Of a stretch of DNA of 64,000 nucleotides, positions 8,851 through 17,499 are shown piece by piece. Origin of the DNA: Lachnospiraceae bacterium (GTDB lineage: Bacteria > Bacillota > Clostridia > Lachnospirales > Lachnospiraceae); NCBI GenBank assembly GCA_015057085.1, contig SVFB01000027.1, positions 1 through 64,000 of the forward strand, given 5' to 3'. Below the pieces are notes generated by a model. That model was not told the DNA's origin. It searched no databases and worked only from the letters and a program-made list of their open reading frames with translations. Every line of letters starts with the position of its first letter. The first letter of the stretch is position 1. A program made the position numbers and the translations under genes.

Positions 8851-10068
8851 ATGAAGAAAAAAATCGTTGCAATGTTATGTGTAGCAGCAGTTGCATGTAC
8901 AACTTTAGCTGCATGCGGGGGAAAGGATAGCGATACCGAAACACAGTCCGCAGAAGCAACAAACGGCAAGACCAGCGGAGATTATGAATTAAACGTAGAT
9001 GAGCTTGTCACCAGTCTCTGCGATTACAGCGCAGTCCCGGTCACCCTCACCAGCTCCTACGAAGTTACAGACGAAAGCATTCAGTCAACCTATGAAAGTA
9101 TGCTTTCATTAGCAACCGGAAGCTATACAGAAATCACCGATCGAACCACAGTTCAAGATGGTGATTATGTATTGGTAGACTACACCGGATATCTCGATGG
9201 CGAAGCCTTTGACGGCGGATCTGCAACAGATCAATATGTGCTTGTCAGCGACGACAACGGATACATCGACGGCTTCACAGACGGCTTAGTTGGCCAGGAA
9301 GTAGGAACCACCGTAACAAGCGACGTGACCTTCCCGGACCCATACACCAACAACACAGATCTTTCAGGAAAGACCACCCAGTTCGAGTTTGTCATCAAAG
9401 GTATCTACGAATCCAAAACCTTAACCGCAGACACCATCACAGATGAAGATGTGGCCGCAAACTTCAGCGCAAGCTACGGCGTATCCACAGTTGAAGAATT
9501 AAAAGAATACGTTAAAAATTATTTAACACAGTACAACGATTATTATAAATATCAGGAAACCATCACCGGCGTGAAAGACTACATGATCGCAAACTGCGAA
9601 GTCACCGTCCCTGATGAATATTTACAGCTTCGTCTGAACGAATATGTAGAACAGTTCAAAGAGCGCTATGTCACATCAGACTACACAGACTTAGAAGACT
9701 ATTTGGCAAAGACATACAACTCCACCCTCGAAGAGGCGATGACACAATGGGAATCCTACATGTCTGACACTATCAAAGTAGAATTAATTTTCGAAAAGAT
9801 TGCAAAAGAAGAAGGCATCGAAATTGACGAAGACCAATACGCACAGTACGTATCAAGTCTTGTTTCAAATTACAGCTACGAAGACGAAGACGCAATGTAT
9901 GAAGGCTTCGGAAATGGAAACAAAGAAAACGGCGAAACCTATGTGCGCAGATTGTATCTCATCAACTCTGCATTGGATATCGTAGCAGCCGATGCCAAAA
10001 TCACAGTCGACGAAAGCGCAGACTCAACAGAAAGCACAGAAAGCACCGAAAGCACTGAAAGCGAATAA
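8851..10068 (+). CDS. Secreted lipoprotein with FKBP/trigger-factor-like peptidyl-prolyl isomerase architecture
   Basis: A 405-residue lipoprotein: the N-terminal signal ends in a lipobox (TTLAACG, lipidated Cys at about 22), followed by an acidic/Ser linker. The middle carries an FKBP-type isomerase core (about 110-195) with DGDYVLVDYTGYLDGEAFDGG and IDGFTDGLVGQEVG. It is followed by a long helical region like the trigger-factor C-terminal chaperone domain (about 200-385). The tail is an STE tandem repeat (10021-10065). I infer a membrane-attached foldase for secreted proteins, as for PrsA-type lipoproteins. The ATG at 8851 follows GAAAGGATAGG. No terminator follows directly. Confidence 0.85.
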   Translation: MKKKIVAMLCVAAVACTTLAACGGKDSDTETQSAEATNGKTSGDYELNVDELVTSLCDYSAVPVTLTSSYEVTDESIQSTYESMLSLATGSYTEITDRTTVQDGDYVLVDYTGYLDGEAFDGGSATDQYVLVSDDNGYIDGFTDGLVGQEVGTTVTSDVTFPDPYTNNTDLSGKTTQFEFVIKGIYESKTLTADTITDEDVAANFSASYGVSTVEELKEYVKNYLTQYNDYYKYQETITGVKDYMIANCEVTVPDEYLQLRLNEYVEQFKERYVTSDYTDLEDYLAKTYNSTLEEAMTQWESYMSDTIKVELIFEKIAKEEGIEIDEDQYAQYVSSLVSNYSYEDEDAMYEGFGNGNKENGETYVRRLYLINSALDIVAADAKITVDESADSTESTESTESTESE

Positions 10069-10314
10069 TAAAGCGAACGAGAAACAATCGAACACAAAAT
10101 CGATCAAATAAAGTCAGTGTGATAAAGCAGATGACGATAGTCAGACCGTGATTGTCAGGCTATGATTAATAGGTCAGGCGACTGAAAAAGAAAACTGTAA
10201 AGTCGCGCAAACGCAATAAAGCTGATTATCAGATATTGTAATTTATAGAATTTTGTAGAAATTAGTAGAAATCAGTAGAAACTTGCTGTACAAGTGAGAT
10301 GAGCATTTATCACA
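10069..10314. other. Non-coding spacer before asnS
   Basis: No plausible gene or RNA was seen. The left part is rich in AATCG/AAT motifs without a convincing stem. The right part (10241-10280) carries four imperfect copies of a 10-base unit ending in TAGAA. The asnS promoter begins at 10315. Confidence 0.5.
10241..10280 (+). repeat. Four imperfect 10-base tandem repeats (consensus ATTAGTAGAA)
   Basis: The consecutive units ATTTATAGAA, TTTTGTAGAA, ATTAGTAGAA and ATCAGTAGAA lie head to tail in the spacer before asnS. Confidence 0.7.
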
Positions 10315-10376
10315 TTGAACAGTCGAAAAATAAACTATAAAATGTGGACATAAGAACTAAAATATATTTTAGTTCT
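10315..10376 (+). promoter_or_regulatory. asnS promoter followed by a perfect 24-base palindrome
   Basis: TTGAAC (10315-10320), 17 bases and TAAAAT (10338-10343) predict a start near 10350. Directly there begins a perfect palindrome with arms AGAACTAAAA (10353-10362) and TTTTAGTTCT (10367-10376) around TATA. It could be an operator at the start point or a hairpin capping the mRNA 5' end. It is not followed by a T-run, and no T-box features (T-box sequence, specifier loop) were found. Confidence 0.55.
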
Positions 10377-10412
10377 GGCACAAGCATCATAAAAAGTGAA
10401 GGAGATATGAAT

Positions 10413-11804
10413 ATGGAATTAGTTGATATCCGCGAAATATTCCGCAACAGAGAAAAGTATGCAAACCAGACTATCACAATTGGAGGCTGGGTGCGCAGCA
10501 ACCGTAATTCAAAGAATTTTGGTTTTATCGTCATCAATGACGGTACCTTCTTTGAGCCAATTCAGGTTGTGTATGCGGACGGCATTGCGAACTATGAGGA
10601 AGTATCAAAGGTAAATGTTGGCGCAGCTTTGATCGTAACAGGAGAACTTGTTCCGACACCGGAAGCAAAGCAGCCGTTCGAAATCCAGGCAAAGGAAGTT
10701 GTCATTGAAGGCGCATCCACACCGGATTATCCACTTCAGAAAAAGCGTCACACATTTGAATACTTGAGAACCATTTCTCATCTCCGCCCAAGAACAAACA
10801 CCTTTGAGGCAGTATTCCGTGTACGCTCACTTTGCGCATATGCAATCCATAAATTTTTCCAGGAACGTGATTTCGTATATGTGCATACACCGCTAATCAC
10901 CAGCAGTGATGCAGAAGGTGCAGGTGAAATGTTCCAGGTAACCACGTTAGATTTGAATAACGTACCAAAGACAGAAGATGGAAAAGTAGATTTCGCACAG
11001 GACTTCTTCAACAAGCCAACCAACCTAACCGTATCAGGTCAGTTAAACGGCGAAACCTATGCAATGGCATTCAAGAACATCTATACATTTGGACCAACCT
11101 TCAGAGCAGAAAACTCAAACACCACTAGACATGCAGCAGAATTCTGGATGATTGAGCCGGAAATCGCATTTGCAGACTTAGAAGACGACATGATGCTTGC
11201 AGAAAGCATGCTCAAATATATCATCAACTATGTATTGGAGAACGCACCGGAAGAAATGGCATTCTTCAACAACTTCGTCGACAAAGGACTTCTCGAGCGC
11301 CTCAAGAACGTGGTAGAAAACGACTTCGCCCGCGTAACCTACACTGAAGCAATCGACATCCTTTCAAAGAACAACGACAAATTTGATTACAAAGTATCAT
11401 GGGGATGCGATTTGCAGACAGAACACGAGCGCTACCTCACAGAAGAAGTGTACAAGCGTCCGGTATTTGTAACTGACTATCCAAAGGAAATCAAAGCCTT
11501 CTACATGAAACTGAACGAAGACGGAAAAACCGTAGCAGCAGTCGACTGCCTCGTACCAGGCATCGGTGAAATCATCGGCGGTTCACAGCGTGAGGACGAC
11601 TACGAAAAACTCTCTGCACGCATGAAAGAATTAGGCCTAAACGAAGAAGACTATGGCTTCTACCTCGATCTCCGCAAATACGGATCAGCAAGACATGCAG
11701 GATTTGGACTCGGCTTCGAGCGCTGCGTAATGTATTTAACAGGAATGGCAAACATCAGAGATGTCATCCCATTCCCAAGAACCGTAAATAACTGCGAATT
11801 ATAA
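10413..11804 (+). CDS. asnS: Asparaginyl-tRNA synthetase
   Basis: AsnRS charges tRNA-Asn with asparagine in the cytoplasm. This 463-residue class IIb synthetase has an N-terminal OB-fold anticodon-binding domain (about 1-110, [25 protein letters not shown]). A class II catalytic domain follows, with motif 2 [21 protein letters not shown] and motif 3 [15 protein letters not shown]. The length equals E. coli AsnRS. I start it at ATG 10413, eight bases after GAAGGAG (10398-10404); ATG 10407 would leave only two. It is probably monocistronic, with an A-rich spacer rather than a strong terminator downstream. Confidence 0.96.
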   Translation: MELVDIREIFRNREKYANQTITIGGWVRSNRNSKNFGFIVINDGTFFEPIQVVYADGIANYEEVSKVNVGAALIVTGELVPTPEAKQPFEIQAKEVVIEGASTPDYPLQKKRHTFEYLRTISHLRPRTNTFEAVFRVRSLCAYAIHKFFQERDFVYVHTPLITSSDAEGAGEMFQVTTLDLNNVPKTEDGKVDFAQDFFNKPTNLTVSGQLNGETYAMAFKNIYTFGPTFRAENSNTTRHAAEFWMIEPEIAFADLEDDMMLAESMLKYIINYVLENAPEEMAFFNNFVDKGLLERLKNVVENDFARVTYTEAIDILSKNNDKFDYKVSWGCDLQTEHERYLTEEVYKRPVFVTDYPKEIKAFYMKLNEDGKTVAAVDCLVPGIGEIIGGSQREDDYEKLSARMKELGLNEEDYGFYLDLRKYGSARHAGFGLGFERCVMYLTGMANIRDVIPFPRTVNNCEL

Positions 11805-11842
11805 AATAAAAACAAATAACAAAAAACAAATCTAAAACGCGT

Positions 11843-11869
11843 GCAAAGCAACAAACGCAAAGCAACAAA
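11843..11869 (+). repeat. Direct repeat of GCAAAGCAACAAA
   Basis: Two perfect copies (11843-11855 and 11857-11869) with a 14-base period lie in the A-rich spacer after asnS. Confidence 0.7.
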
Positions 11870-11884
11870 TAAAAATAATCCTTG

Positions 11885-11913
11885 TTGTAAAAACCTATAG
11901 AATGTGCTATAAT
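11885..11913 (+). promoter_or_regulatory. Promoter of the SCIFF peptide gene
   Basis: TTGTAA (11885-11890), 17 bases, then TGC plus TATAAT (11908-11913), an extended -10 promoter. It lies about 50 bases before the scfA ATG. Confidence 0.7.
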
Positions 11914-11964
11914 TTCAAAGATTAAAAAGGGATTTTCCCGTTAGAAAAGTAAAGGAGACATACT

Positions 11965-12108
11965 ATGAAGCATGTAAAGACCTTAAATACAAAAAGATTA
12001 CAGAACACTGTTAATAAGGGCGGCTGTGGTGAGTGCCAGACTTCTTGCCAGTCAGCTTGCAAGACCAGCTGTACAGTAGGAAACCAGACTTGCGAACACA
12101 GCAAGTAA
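11965..12108 (+). CDS. scfA: SCIFF ranthipeptide precursor (six cysteines in forty-five)
   Basis: A 47-residue ribosomally made peptide. Its basic leader (MKHVKTLNTKRLQNTVNKGG) is followed by a core with six cysteines at residues 21, 24, 28, 32, 36 and 43, the pattern that defines the SCIFF family, which is nearly universal in Clostridia. The core is cross-linked by thioether bonds from Cys to Thr (or neighbouring) residues by the radical-SAM enzyme ScfB, encoded 218 bases downstream. The mature role is unsettled; quorum-sensing-like or regulatory functions have been proposed for ranthipeptides. It starts at ATG after AAAGGAG (11951-11957). A hairpin terminator follows, so the peptide can be made in excess of its maturase. 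Confidence 0.95.
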   Translation: MKHVKTLNTKRLQNTVNKGGCGECQTSCQSACKTSCTVGNQTCEHSK

Positions 12109-12156
12109 TTTCGTACAGTATTTAGAAATTTAAACTGAAAAGTGTTACGTTTAGTC

Positions 12157-12190
12157 AAAACGACCGCGCTTTTGCGAACGGTCGTTTTGT
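12157..12190 (+). terminator. Hairpin terminator between scfA and scfB
   Basis: AAAACGACCG (12157-12166) pairs with CGGTCGTTTT (12179-12188), and an inner CGC/GCG closes on TTTT. The T-run is short (four), so read-through into scfB is possible. Confidence 0.7.
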
Positions 12191-12293
12191 CACGTATAAG
12201 AGACTGTTGATTTTTATAGTACTATCGGGCGAGAAAAGAAAAAGTTGCTCGACAATACTGGATTTGCGGACTCTTATTCAGAAAAATCAAAAG

Positions 12294-12299
12294 TATAAT
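12294..12299 (+). promoter_or_regulatory. Possible -10 box for scfB
   Basis: A perfect TATAAT lies 28 bases before the scfB GTG, but no convincing -35 box is at the right distance. Confidence 0.3.
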
Positions 12300-12326
12300 T
12301 TAAGTTAGAGAGAGAGGAATATTGTA

Positions 12327-13844
12327 GTGATTCATCAGTACAAGAATAATGGCTATAATATTGTCCTGGATGTAAACAGTGGAGCAATCCATGTGGTTGA
12401 TGATATCAGTTATGATATGATCGCCGAGATGAATGCGCAGGTGGAAGCCAAGGAACAGGATATTATTGCCCGCGCGCAGGAGGCTGCGAAGAAGGCTTCC
12501 TTGGTGGAAGGTGGAGTTGCTGCTTCAGAGGAAGCGGTAAAGGCGACTTTGGAGTATCTCGATGATGATGCGATTATGGCTGTTGCAAAGAAGAATCTTG
12601 CCGAAGGCAAGTATGCGGATGATGCAGATTGCGCCACAGCAACAGATGCAGAGATTGCAGAGGCTTTGGGAGAGATCAAGGAGCTGATCAAGGACCAGAC
12701 CTTGTTCACTGTAGATATTTACGAAAATAGAATTGTCGATTACAAAAATAGAAATACTGTTGTGAAGGCATTATGTCTTCATATCGCTCACGATTGCAAT
12801 CTTGCCTGCAAGTATTGCTTTGCTGAGGAGGGCGAGTATCACGGAAGACGAGCTTTGATGGATTACGAGACCGGTAAGCAGGCGCTTGACTTTTTGATTG
12901 CCAATTCCGGTAGCCGTAAGAATCTCGAGGTGGATTTCTTCGGTGGAGAACCGCTTTTGAATTTCGAAGTGGTAAAGAAGCTTGTGGCTTATGGACGCGA
13001 GCAGGAGAAGCTTCATGATAAGCATTTCCGTTTTACTTTAACCACAAACGGTGTTTTATTAAATGATGAGGTAAAGGAGTTCGCAAACAAGGAATGCGAC
13101 AACGTGGTTCTTTCTATCGACGGTAGAAAAGAAATTCACGATATGATGCGTCCGTTCCGCAAGGGAGCAGGAAGCTACGATATCATCGTGCCGAAGTTCC
13201 AGGATCTTGCAGAGAGCCGTAATCAGGAACGTTATTACGTGCGCGGAACATTTACCCATTTCAATTTAGATTTTTCAAAGGATGTGTTGCATCTGGCAGA
13301 CCTGGGATTCAAGCAAATCTCAGTAGAACCGGTGGTTGCACAGGAAACTGATGAGTACGCACTTCGTGAAGAGGATTTGCCAATCCTGTTCGAGGAGTAC
13401 GATAAGCTGGCAGCGGAAATGGTGAAGAGAGAGAAGGAAGGGAACGCATTCAATTTCTTCCATTTCATGATTGATTTGGAAGGCGGTCCATGTGTTTACA
13501 AACGTCTGTCCGGCTGCGGTTCAGGAACCGAATATCTCGCAGTGACACCTTGGGGTGACTTATATCCATGTCATCAGTTCGTCGGAAACGAGAAGTTCTT
13601 GATGGGCAATGTGTGGGACGGTGTGAAGAACACCGAGCTCCGTGATGAATTCAAGGGATGTAATGTCTATGCAAAAGAAAAGTGCAGAAAGTGTTTCGCA
13701 CGATTCTATTGCAGTGGCGGATGCGCCGCAAATTCATATAATTTCCATGGTCATATCAATGATGCTTATGATCTTGGATGTGAACTTCAGAAAAAGCGTA
13801 TCGAGTGCGCTATTATGATAAAAGCAGCAGAAGCTGAAATGTAA
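12327..13844 (+). CDS. scfB: SCIFF peptide maturase, radical SAM/SPASM thioether synthase
   Basis: ScfB uses S-adenosylmethionine and [4Fe-4S] clusters to install Cys thioether cross-links in the ScfA core. The 505-residue protein begins with a PqqD/RRE-like peptide-recognition region (about 1-35). The radical-SAM motif is HDCNLACKYCF (C157, C161, C164), with a following FFGGEPL. The C-terminal SPASM region has CGSG, YPCHQF, CNVYAKEKCRKCFARFYCSGGCAAN and a final Cys, enough for two auxiliary clusters. An Ala/Glu-rich stretch (about 36-110) makes it somewhat longer than the members I recall. It starts at GTG 12327 after GAGAGAGG. secDF follows 19 bases later and is probably co-transcribed. Confidence 0.95.
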   Translation: MIHQYKNNGYNIVLDVNSGAIHVVDDISYDMIAEMNAQVEAKEQDIIARAQEAAKKASLVEGGVAASEEAVKATLEYLDDDAIMAVAKKNLAEGKYADDADCATATDAEIAEALGEIKELIKDQTLFTVDIYENRIVDYKNRNTVVKALCLHIAHDCNLACKYCFAEEGEYHGRRALMDYETGKQALDFLIANSGSRKNLEVDFFGGEPLLNFEVVKKLVAYGREQEKLHDKHFRFTLTTNGVLLNDEVKEFANKECDNVVLSIDGRKEIHDMMRPFRKGAGSYDIIVPKFQDLAESRNQERYYVRGTFTHFNLDFSKDVLHLADLGFKQISVEPVVAQETDEYALREEDLPILFEEYDKLAAEMVKREKEGNAFNFFHFMIDLEGGPCVYKRLSGCGSGTEYLAVTPWGDLYPCHQFVGNEKFLMGNVWDGVKNTELRDEFKGCNVYAKEKCRKCFARFYCSGGCAANSYNFHGHINDAYDLGCELQKKRIECAIMIKAAEAEM

Positions 13845-13863
13845 GAAAGGATTTTACAAGACA

Positions 13864-16128
13864 ATGAAAAAGAGTAAAAGTGCCGTAATCCTGGCCTTTG
13901 TTGTGGTATGTCTCGGACTGGTTAGCTGGTTCGCAGGAACTGTCATCAAAGATACAGGAAACAATGGAAAGAACTCCATCGCTTTAGGTTTGGATCTTTC
14001 CGGTGGTGTTTCAATCACCTATCAGATTGTGACAGAGGACTATACTACAAGTGATGTGGAAGATACCAAGGCAAAGCTTGAAGAACGTGCAGCAAGCTAC
14101 ACCACAGAGTATTCCGTATATCAGTCAGGCGATGGCCGTATCACTGTAGAAATTCCGGGTGTTGATGATCCGGATGCTGTATTGGAAGACTTAGGAAGCC
14201 CTGGAAGCTTGTATTTTATCACTGAAAAAGATTCAGATGGAAATGCAAACTTCTCATATGATTCCACCACAGGAAAATATGTACTTTCTGATGGCGTAAC
14301 CATCGAAAGCCTTCAGGAGAACGGATCTGTTGTACTCGATGGAAATTCCGTAAAGAGTGCAAAGGCATCTTATGAACAGGATAGCCTTGGAAACAGCGAG
14401 CCTGTAGTACAGTTGGTATTCAACGATGATGCAGCAGAAACCTGGTATGATGTCACACTTGCCGCTTCCGAAAGCGGAGATATGATTGGTATCTATTATG
14501 ATGATCATTTCATCAGCACACCAACCGTATCCTCAACCACAGGCGGAATCAGCGGAGGAAGCTGTGTGATCAACGGAATGGAAGATTATGAATCAGCAGA
14601 AGAGCTTGCAACCTTCATCCGTGTCGGCGCAATCACTCTTGAATTAAGCGAATTAGAGTCATCTGTTGTAGGAGCATCCCTTGGTGGAGCAGCATTAAGC
14701 ACTTCACTTAAGGCAGCTGCAATCGGTATCGCATTGATTATGTTATTTATGATTGTGATGTACGGCATTTCAGGTGTGGCATCAGATATCGCACTTGCTT
14801 GCTATGTTGTAATTGTCATCTCAGTCATTCAGCTGTTTGAAATCACATTGACACTTCCTGGTATCGCAGGTATCATCCTCGGAATCGGTATGGCGGTGGA
14901 TGCAAATGTCATCACCTTCGCCCGTATCCGTGAGGAAATTGCTTCAGGCAAGAGCGTGATTGTCGCAATCAAAGAAGGATATAAGAAAGCATTCTCTGCA
15001 ATCTTAGACGGAAATATCACCACCTTCATCGCAGCAATCGTATTGATGCTCTTAGGAAGCGGAACCGTAAAGGGATTCGCATATACCTTAATGATTTCCA
15101 TTCTTGCATCTATGTTTACAGCACTTGTTGTTGCAAGATGGACCATGTATTCTCTCTATCATCTCGGATGCAAGAGCGAGAAGCTCTACGGACGTGCAAA
15201 GGAGAGAAAGCCAATCAACTTTATCAAGTATCGTTTCGTATATTTCGCAGTATCCATTGCAGTTATCGCATGCGGTATTGTTGGAATGATTGCATATAAT
15301 GCAAACAACAAGGGTATCTTAAACTTCGGTCTTGAATTTGTAGGTGGTACTTCCACTACAGCAGACATGGGCAAGGAATATACCGTGGAAGACTTAGAGT
15401 CAGAAGTGGTTCCTCTCATCGAAGACATCACCGGAGATGCAAATGTCATTGCAACCACAGTTGATAACGGAACATCCGCAGTCTTTAAGACACGTACTTT
15501 GTCTCAGGAAGAGCGTGAAGAATTAAAGGAAATGCTGGTTGAGAAATTCAGCGTGGATGAAACCACCGTCGAAAGCCAGAGTATTTCTTCTACCATTTCA
15601 AGCGAAATGAGAAGCTCTGCTGTACTTGCAGTAGTAGTAGCATGTATCTTCATGCTGTTATACATCTGGTTCCGTTTCAAGGACATCCGTTTCGCATCTA
15701 GTGCAATTATTGCATTGGTACATGACGTACTTGTCGTATTAACCGCATATGCGTTGATTCGTATTTCTGTTGGTAATACCTTCATCGCTTGTATGCTGAC
15801 CATCGTCGGATATTCTGTCAACGATACCATCGTTATCTTCGACCGTATCCGCGAGAATATGAAGGGACATTCTCACATGAATCGTGCAGAACTTGCTGAT
15901 ATTGCAAACACGTCCCTCACACAGACCTTGTCAAGAACTATCAATACTTCCATCACCACCATTGTGATGATCCTGTTGCTCTACATCATGGGTGTATCCA
16001 GCATCAAGGAATTCGCGCTTCCACTCTTGGTAGGTATGATATGCGGATCTTATTCATCTATCTTCATCGCAACCCAGTTGTGGTATAGCATGAAATGCCG
16101 CTTAGGAAAGAATAGAATCAAGGAATAA
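13864..16128 (+). CDS. secDF: Fused protein-export membrane protein SecDF
   Basis: SecDF assists SecYEG by using the proton gradient to pull secreted proteins across the membrane. SecD and SecF are fused here in one 754-residue chain, as in Bacillus. An N-terminal helix is followed by the conserved LGLDLSGGVSITYQI, a large outer P1 domain (about 45-260) and six helices with GIGMAVDANVITFARIREE. The SecF half (from about 455) has LNFGLEFVGGTSTTADMG, an outer loop and a membrane block with IVGYSVNDTIVIFDRIREN. Its position 19 bases behind scfB suggests co-expression with the SCIFF system. Confidence 0.95.
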   Translation: MKKSKSAVILAFVVVCLGLVSWFAGTVIKDTGNNGKNSIALGLDLSGGVSITYQIVTEDYTTSDVEDTKAKLEERAASYTTEYSVYQSGDGRITVEIPGVDDPDAVLEDLGSPGSLYFITEKDSDGNANFSYDSTTGKYVLSDGVTIESLQENGSVVLDGNSVKSAKASYEQDSLGNSEPVVQLVFNDDAAETWYDVTLAASESGDMIGIYYDDHFISTPTVSSTTGGISGGSCVINGMEDYESAEELATFIRVGAITLELSELESSVVGASLGGAALSTSLKAAAIGIALIMLFMIVMYGISGVASDIALACYVVIVISVIQLFEITLTLPGIAGIILGIGMAVDANVITFARIREEIASGKSVIVAIKEGYKKAFSAILDGNITTFIAAIVLMLLGSGTVKGFAYTLMISILASMFTALVVARWTMYSLYHLGCKSEKLYGRAKERKPINFIKYRFVYFAVSIAVIACGIVGMIAYNANNKGILNFGLEFVGGTSTTADMGKEYTVEDLESEVVPLIEDITGDANVIATTVDNGTSAVFKTRTLSQEEREELKEMLVEKFSVDETTVESQSISSTISSEMRSSAVLAVVVACIFMLLYIWFRFKDIRFASSAIIALVHDVLVVLTAYALIRISVGNTFIACMLTIVGYSVNDTIVIFDRIRENMKGHSHMNRAELADIANTSLTQTLSRTINTSITTIVMILLLYIMGVSSIKEFALPLLVGMICGSYSSIFIATQLWYSMKCRLGKNRIKE

Positions 16129-16151
16129 TCAAATTTTTAAAAGCAACGAGG

Positions 16152-16176
16152 GCTATCCGCGAGATTCGTGGATAGC
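16152..16176 (+). terminator. Hairpin between secDF and glyA
   Basis: An 11-base stem (16152-16162 with 16166-16176, one G:T pair) closes on GAT. There is no proper T-run, so it is either a weak terminator or a processing/regulatory hairpin. Confidence 0.5.
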
Positions 16177-16229
16177 TTATCGTGCATATAGTAACAAGCT
16201 TCACTTTAAAAGATTTAGGAGGAAAAGAA

Positions 16230-17474
16230 ATGTACACTTATGATGATATCAAAGCTGTAGACCCTCAGGTTGCAGCCGCTATCACCGATGAATTCAACCG
16301 TCAGAACTCGCACATCGAACTGATTGCATCTGAGAACTGGGTTAGCCCGGCAGTCATGTCCGCAATGGGATCCATCCTGACCAACAAGTATGCAGAAGGA
16401 TATCCCGGACATCGCTACTATGGCGGATGCGAATACGTAGATGTAATCGAAGATCTTGCAAGAGAACGCGCAAAAAAGCTCTTTGGTTGCGAGTATGCAA
16501 ATGTACAGCCTCATTCTGGGGCACAGGCCAATATGGCAGTTCAGTTTGCTGTATTGCAGCCGGGTGATACCGTGATGGGTATGAACCTTGACCACGGCGG
16601 ACACTTGACACACGGCTCACCTGTTAACTTTTCCGGAACTTATTTCAATATCGTACCTTACGGTGTAAACGACGAAGGCTTCATCGATTATGATGAGGTA
16701 GAGCGCATCGCAAAGGAATGCAAGCCGAAGATGATCATCGCAGGTGCATCTGCCTATGCAAGAACCATCGACTTCAAGCGTTTCCGTGAAATCGCTGATG
16801 AAGTAGATGCTGTATTCTGGGTAGATATGGCGCACATTGCAGGACTTGTTGCAGCAGGACTTCATCCAAGCCCATTCCCACATGCACATATCGTAACCAC
16901 CACCACCCACAAGACACTTCGTGGACCAAGAGGCGGAATGATTCTCGCATCACAGGAAATCGCTGATAAATATAAGTTAAACAAGGCAATTTTCCCGGGA
17001 ATACAGGGTGGCCCGTTGATGCATGTCATCGCAGCAAAGGCAATCTGCTTCGAAGAAGCATTGAAGCCTGAATTCAAGGTATATCAAGAGCAGATCATCA
17101 AGAATGCACAGGCACTTGCAAAGGGACTTATGAACCGCGGAATCAAGATTGTATCCGGCGGAACAGACAACCACTTGATGCTCATCGATTTGACTCCACA
17201 GGGGCTCACCGGTAAGGTGGTAGAAAAGCTTCTCGACGAGGCAAATATCACTGCAAACAAGAATACCATTCCAAACGATCCACAGAAGCCGTTCGTAACA
17301 AGCGGAATCCGTCTTGGAACTCCGGCAGCCACCAGCCGTGGATTAAAGGAAGACGACTTCGATAAGGTTGCAGAAGCAATCGCAATGCTCATCAACGAAG
17401 GTGAAAGCGCCATCGAAAAGGCAAAAGCAATTGTAAAAGAGCTGACAGATAAGTATCCGCTCAGATTCGAATAA
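16230..17474 (+). CDS. glyA: Serine hydroxymethyltransferase
   Basis: GlyA interconverts serine and glycine with tetrahydrofolate and supplies one-carbon units. The PLP enzyme is 414 residues, the family norm. Recognisable blocks are [13 protein letters not shown] near the N-terminus, [13 protein letters not shown], the PLP-lysine motif [14 protein letters not shown] and GTPAATSRG near the C-terminus. The ATG at 16230 follows TTAGGAGG (16215-16222) with a seven-base spacer; the upstream in-frame start at 16182 has no such site. serS lies 25 bases downstream, so serine/glycine metabolism and serine charging look coupled. Confidence 0.97.
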   Translation: MYTYDDIKAVDPQVAAAITDEFNRQNSHIELIASENWVSPAVMSAMGSILTNKYAEGYPGHRYYGGCEYVDVIEDLARERAKKLFGCEYANVQPHSGAQANMAVQFAVLQPGDTVMGMNLDHGGHLTHGSPVNFSGTYFNIVPYGVNDEGFIDYDEVERIAKECKPKMIIAGASAYARTIDFKRFREIADEVDAVFWVDMAHIAGLVAAGLHPSPFPHAHIVTTTTHKTLRGPRGGMILASQEIADKYKLNKAIFPGIQGGPLMHVIAAKAICFEEALKPEFKVYQEQIIKNAQALAKGLMNRGIKIVSGGTDNHLMLIDLTPQGLTGKVVEKLLDEANITANKNTIPNDPQKPFVTSGIRLGTPAATSRGLKEDDFDKVAEAIAMLINEGESAIEKAKAIVKELTDKYPLRFE

Positions 17475-17499
17475 AATAAACTAAAAGAGGTTAGTGAAA

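Noticed and set aside
10069-10412. T-box leader or tRNA gene before asnS
   Set aside because: No T-box sequence, specifier loop, or cloverleaf with TTC and CCA-like ends could be found.
16129-16229. Glycine or tetrahydrofolate riboswitch before glyA
   Set aside because: The space holds one simple hairpin only; none of the conserved bases of either riboswitch class is present.
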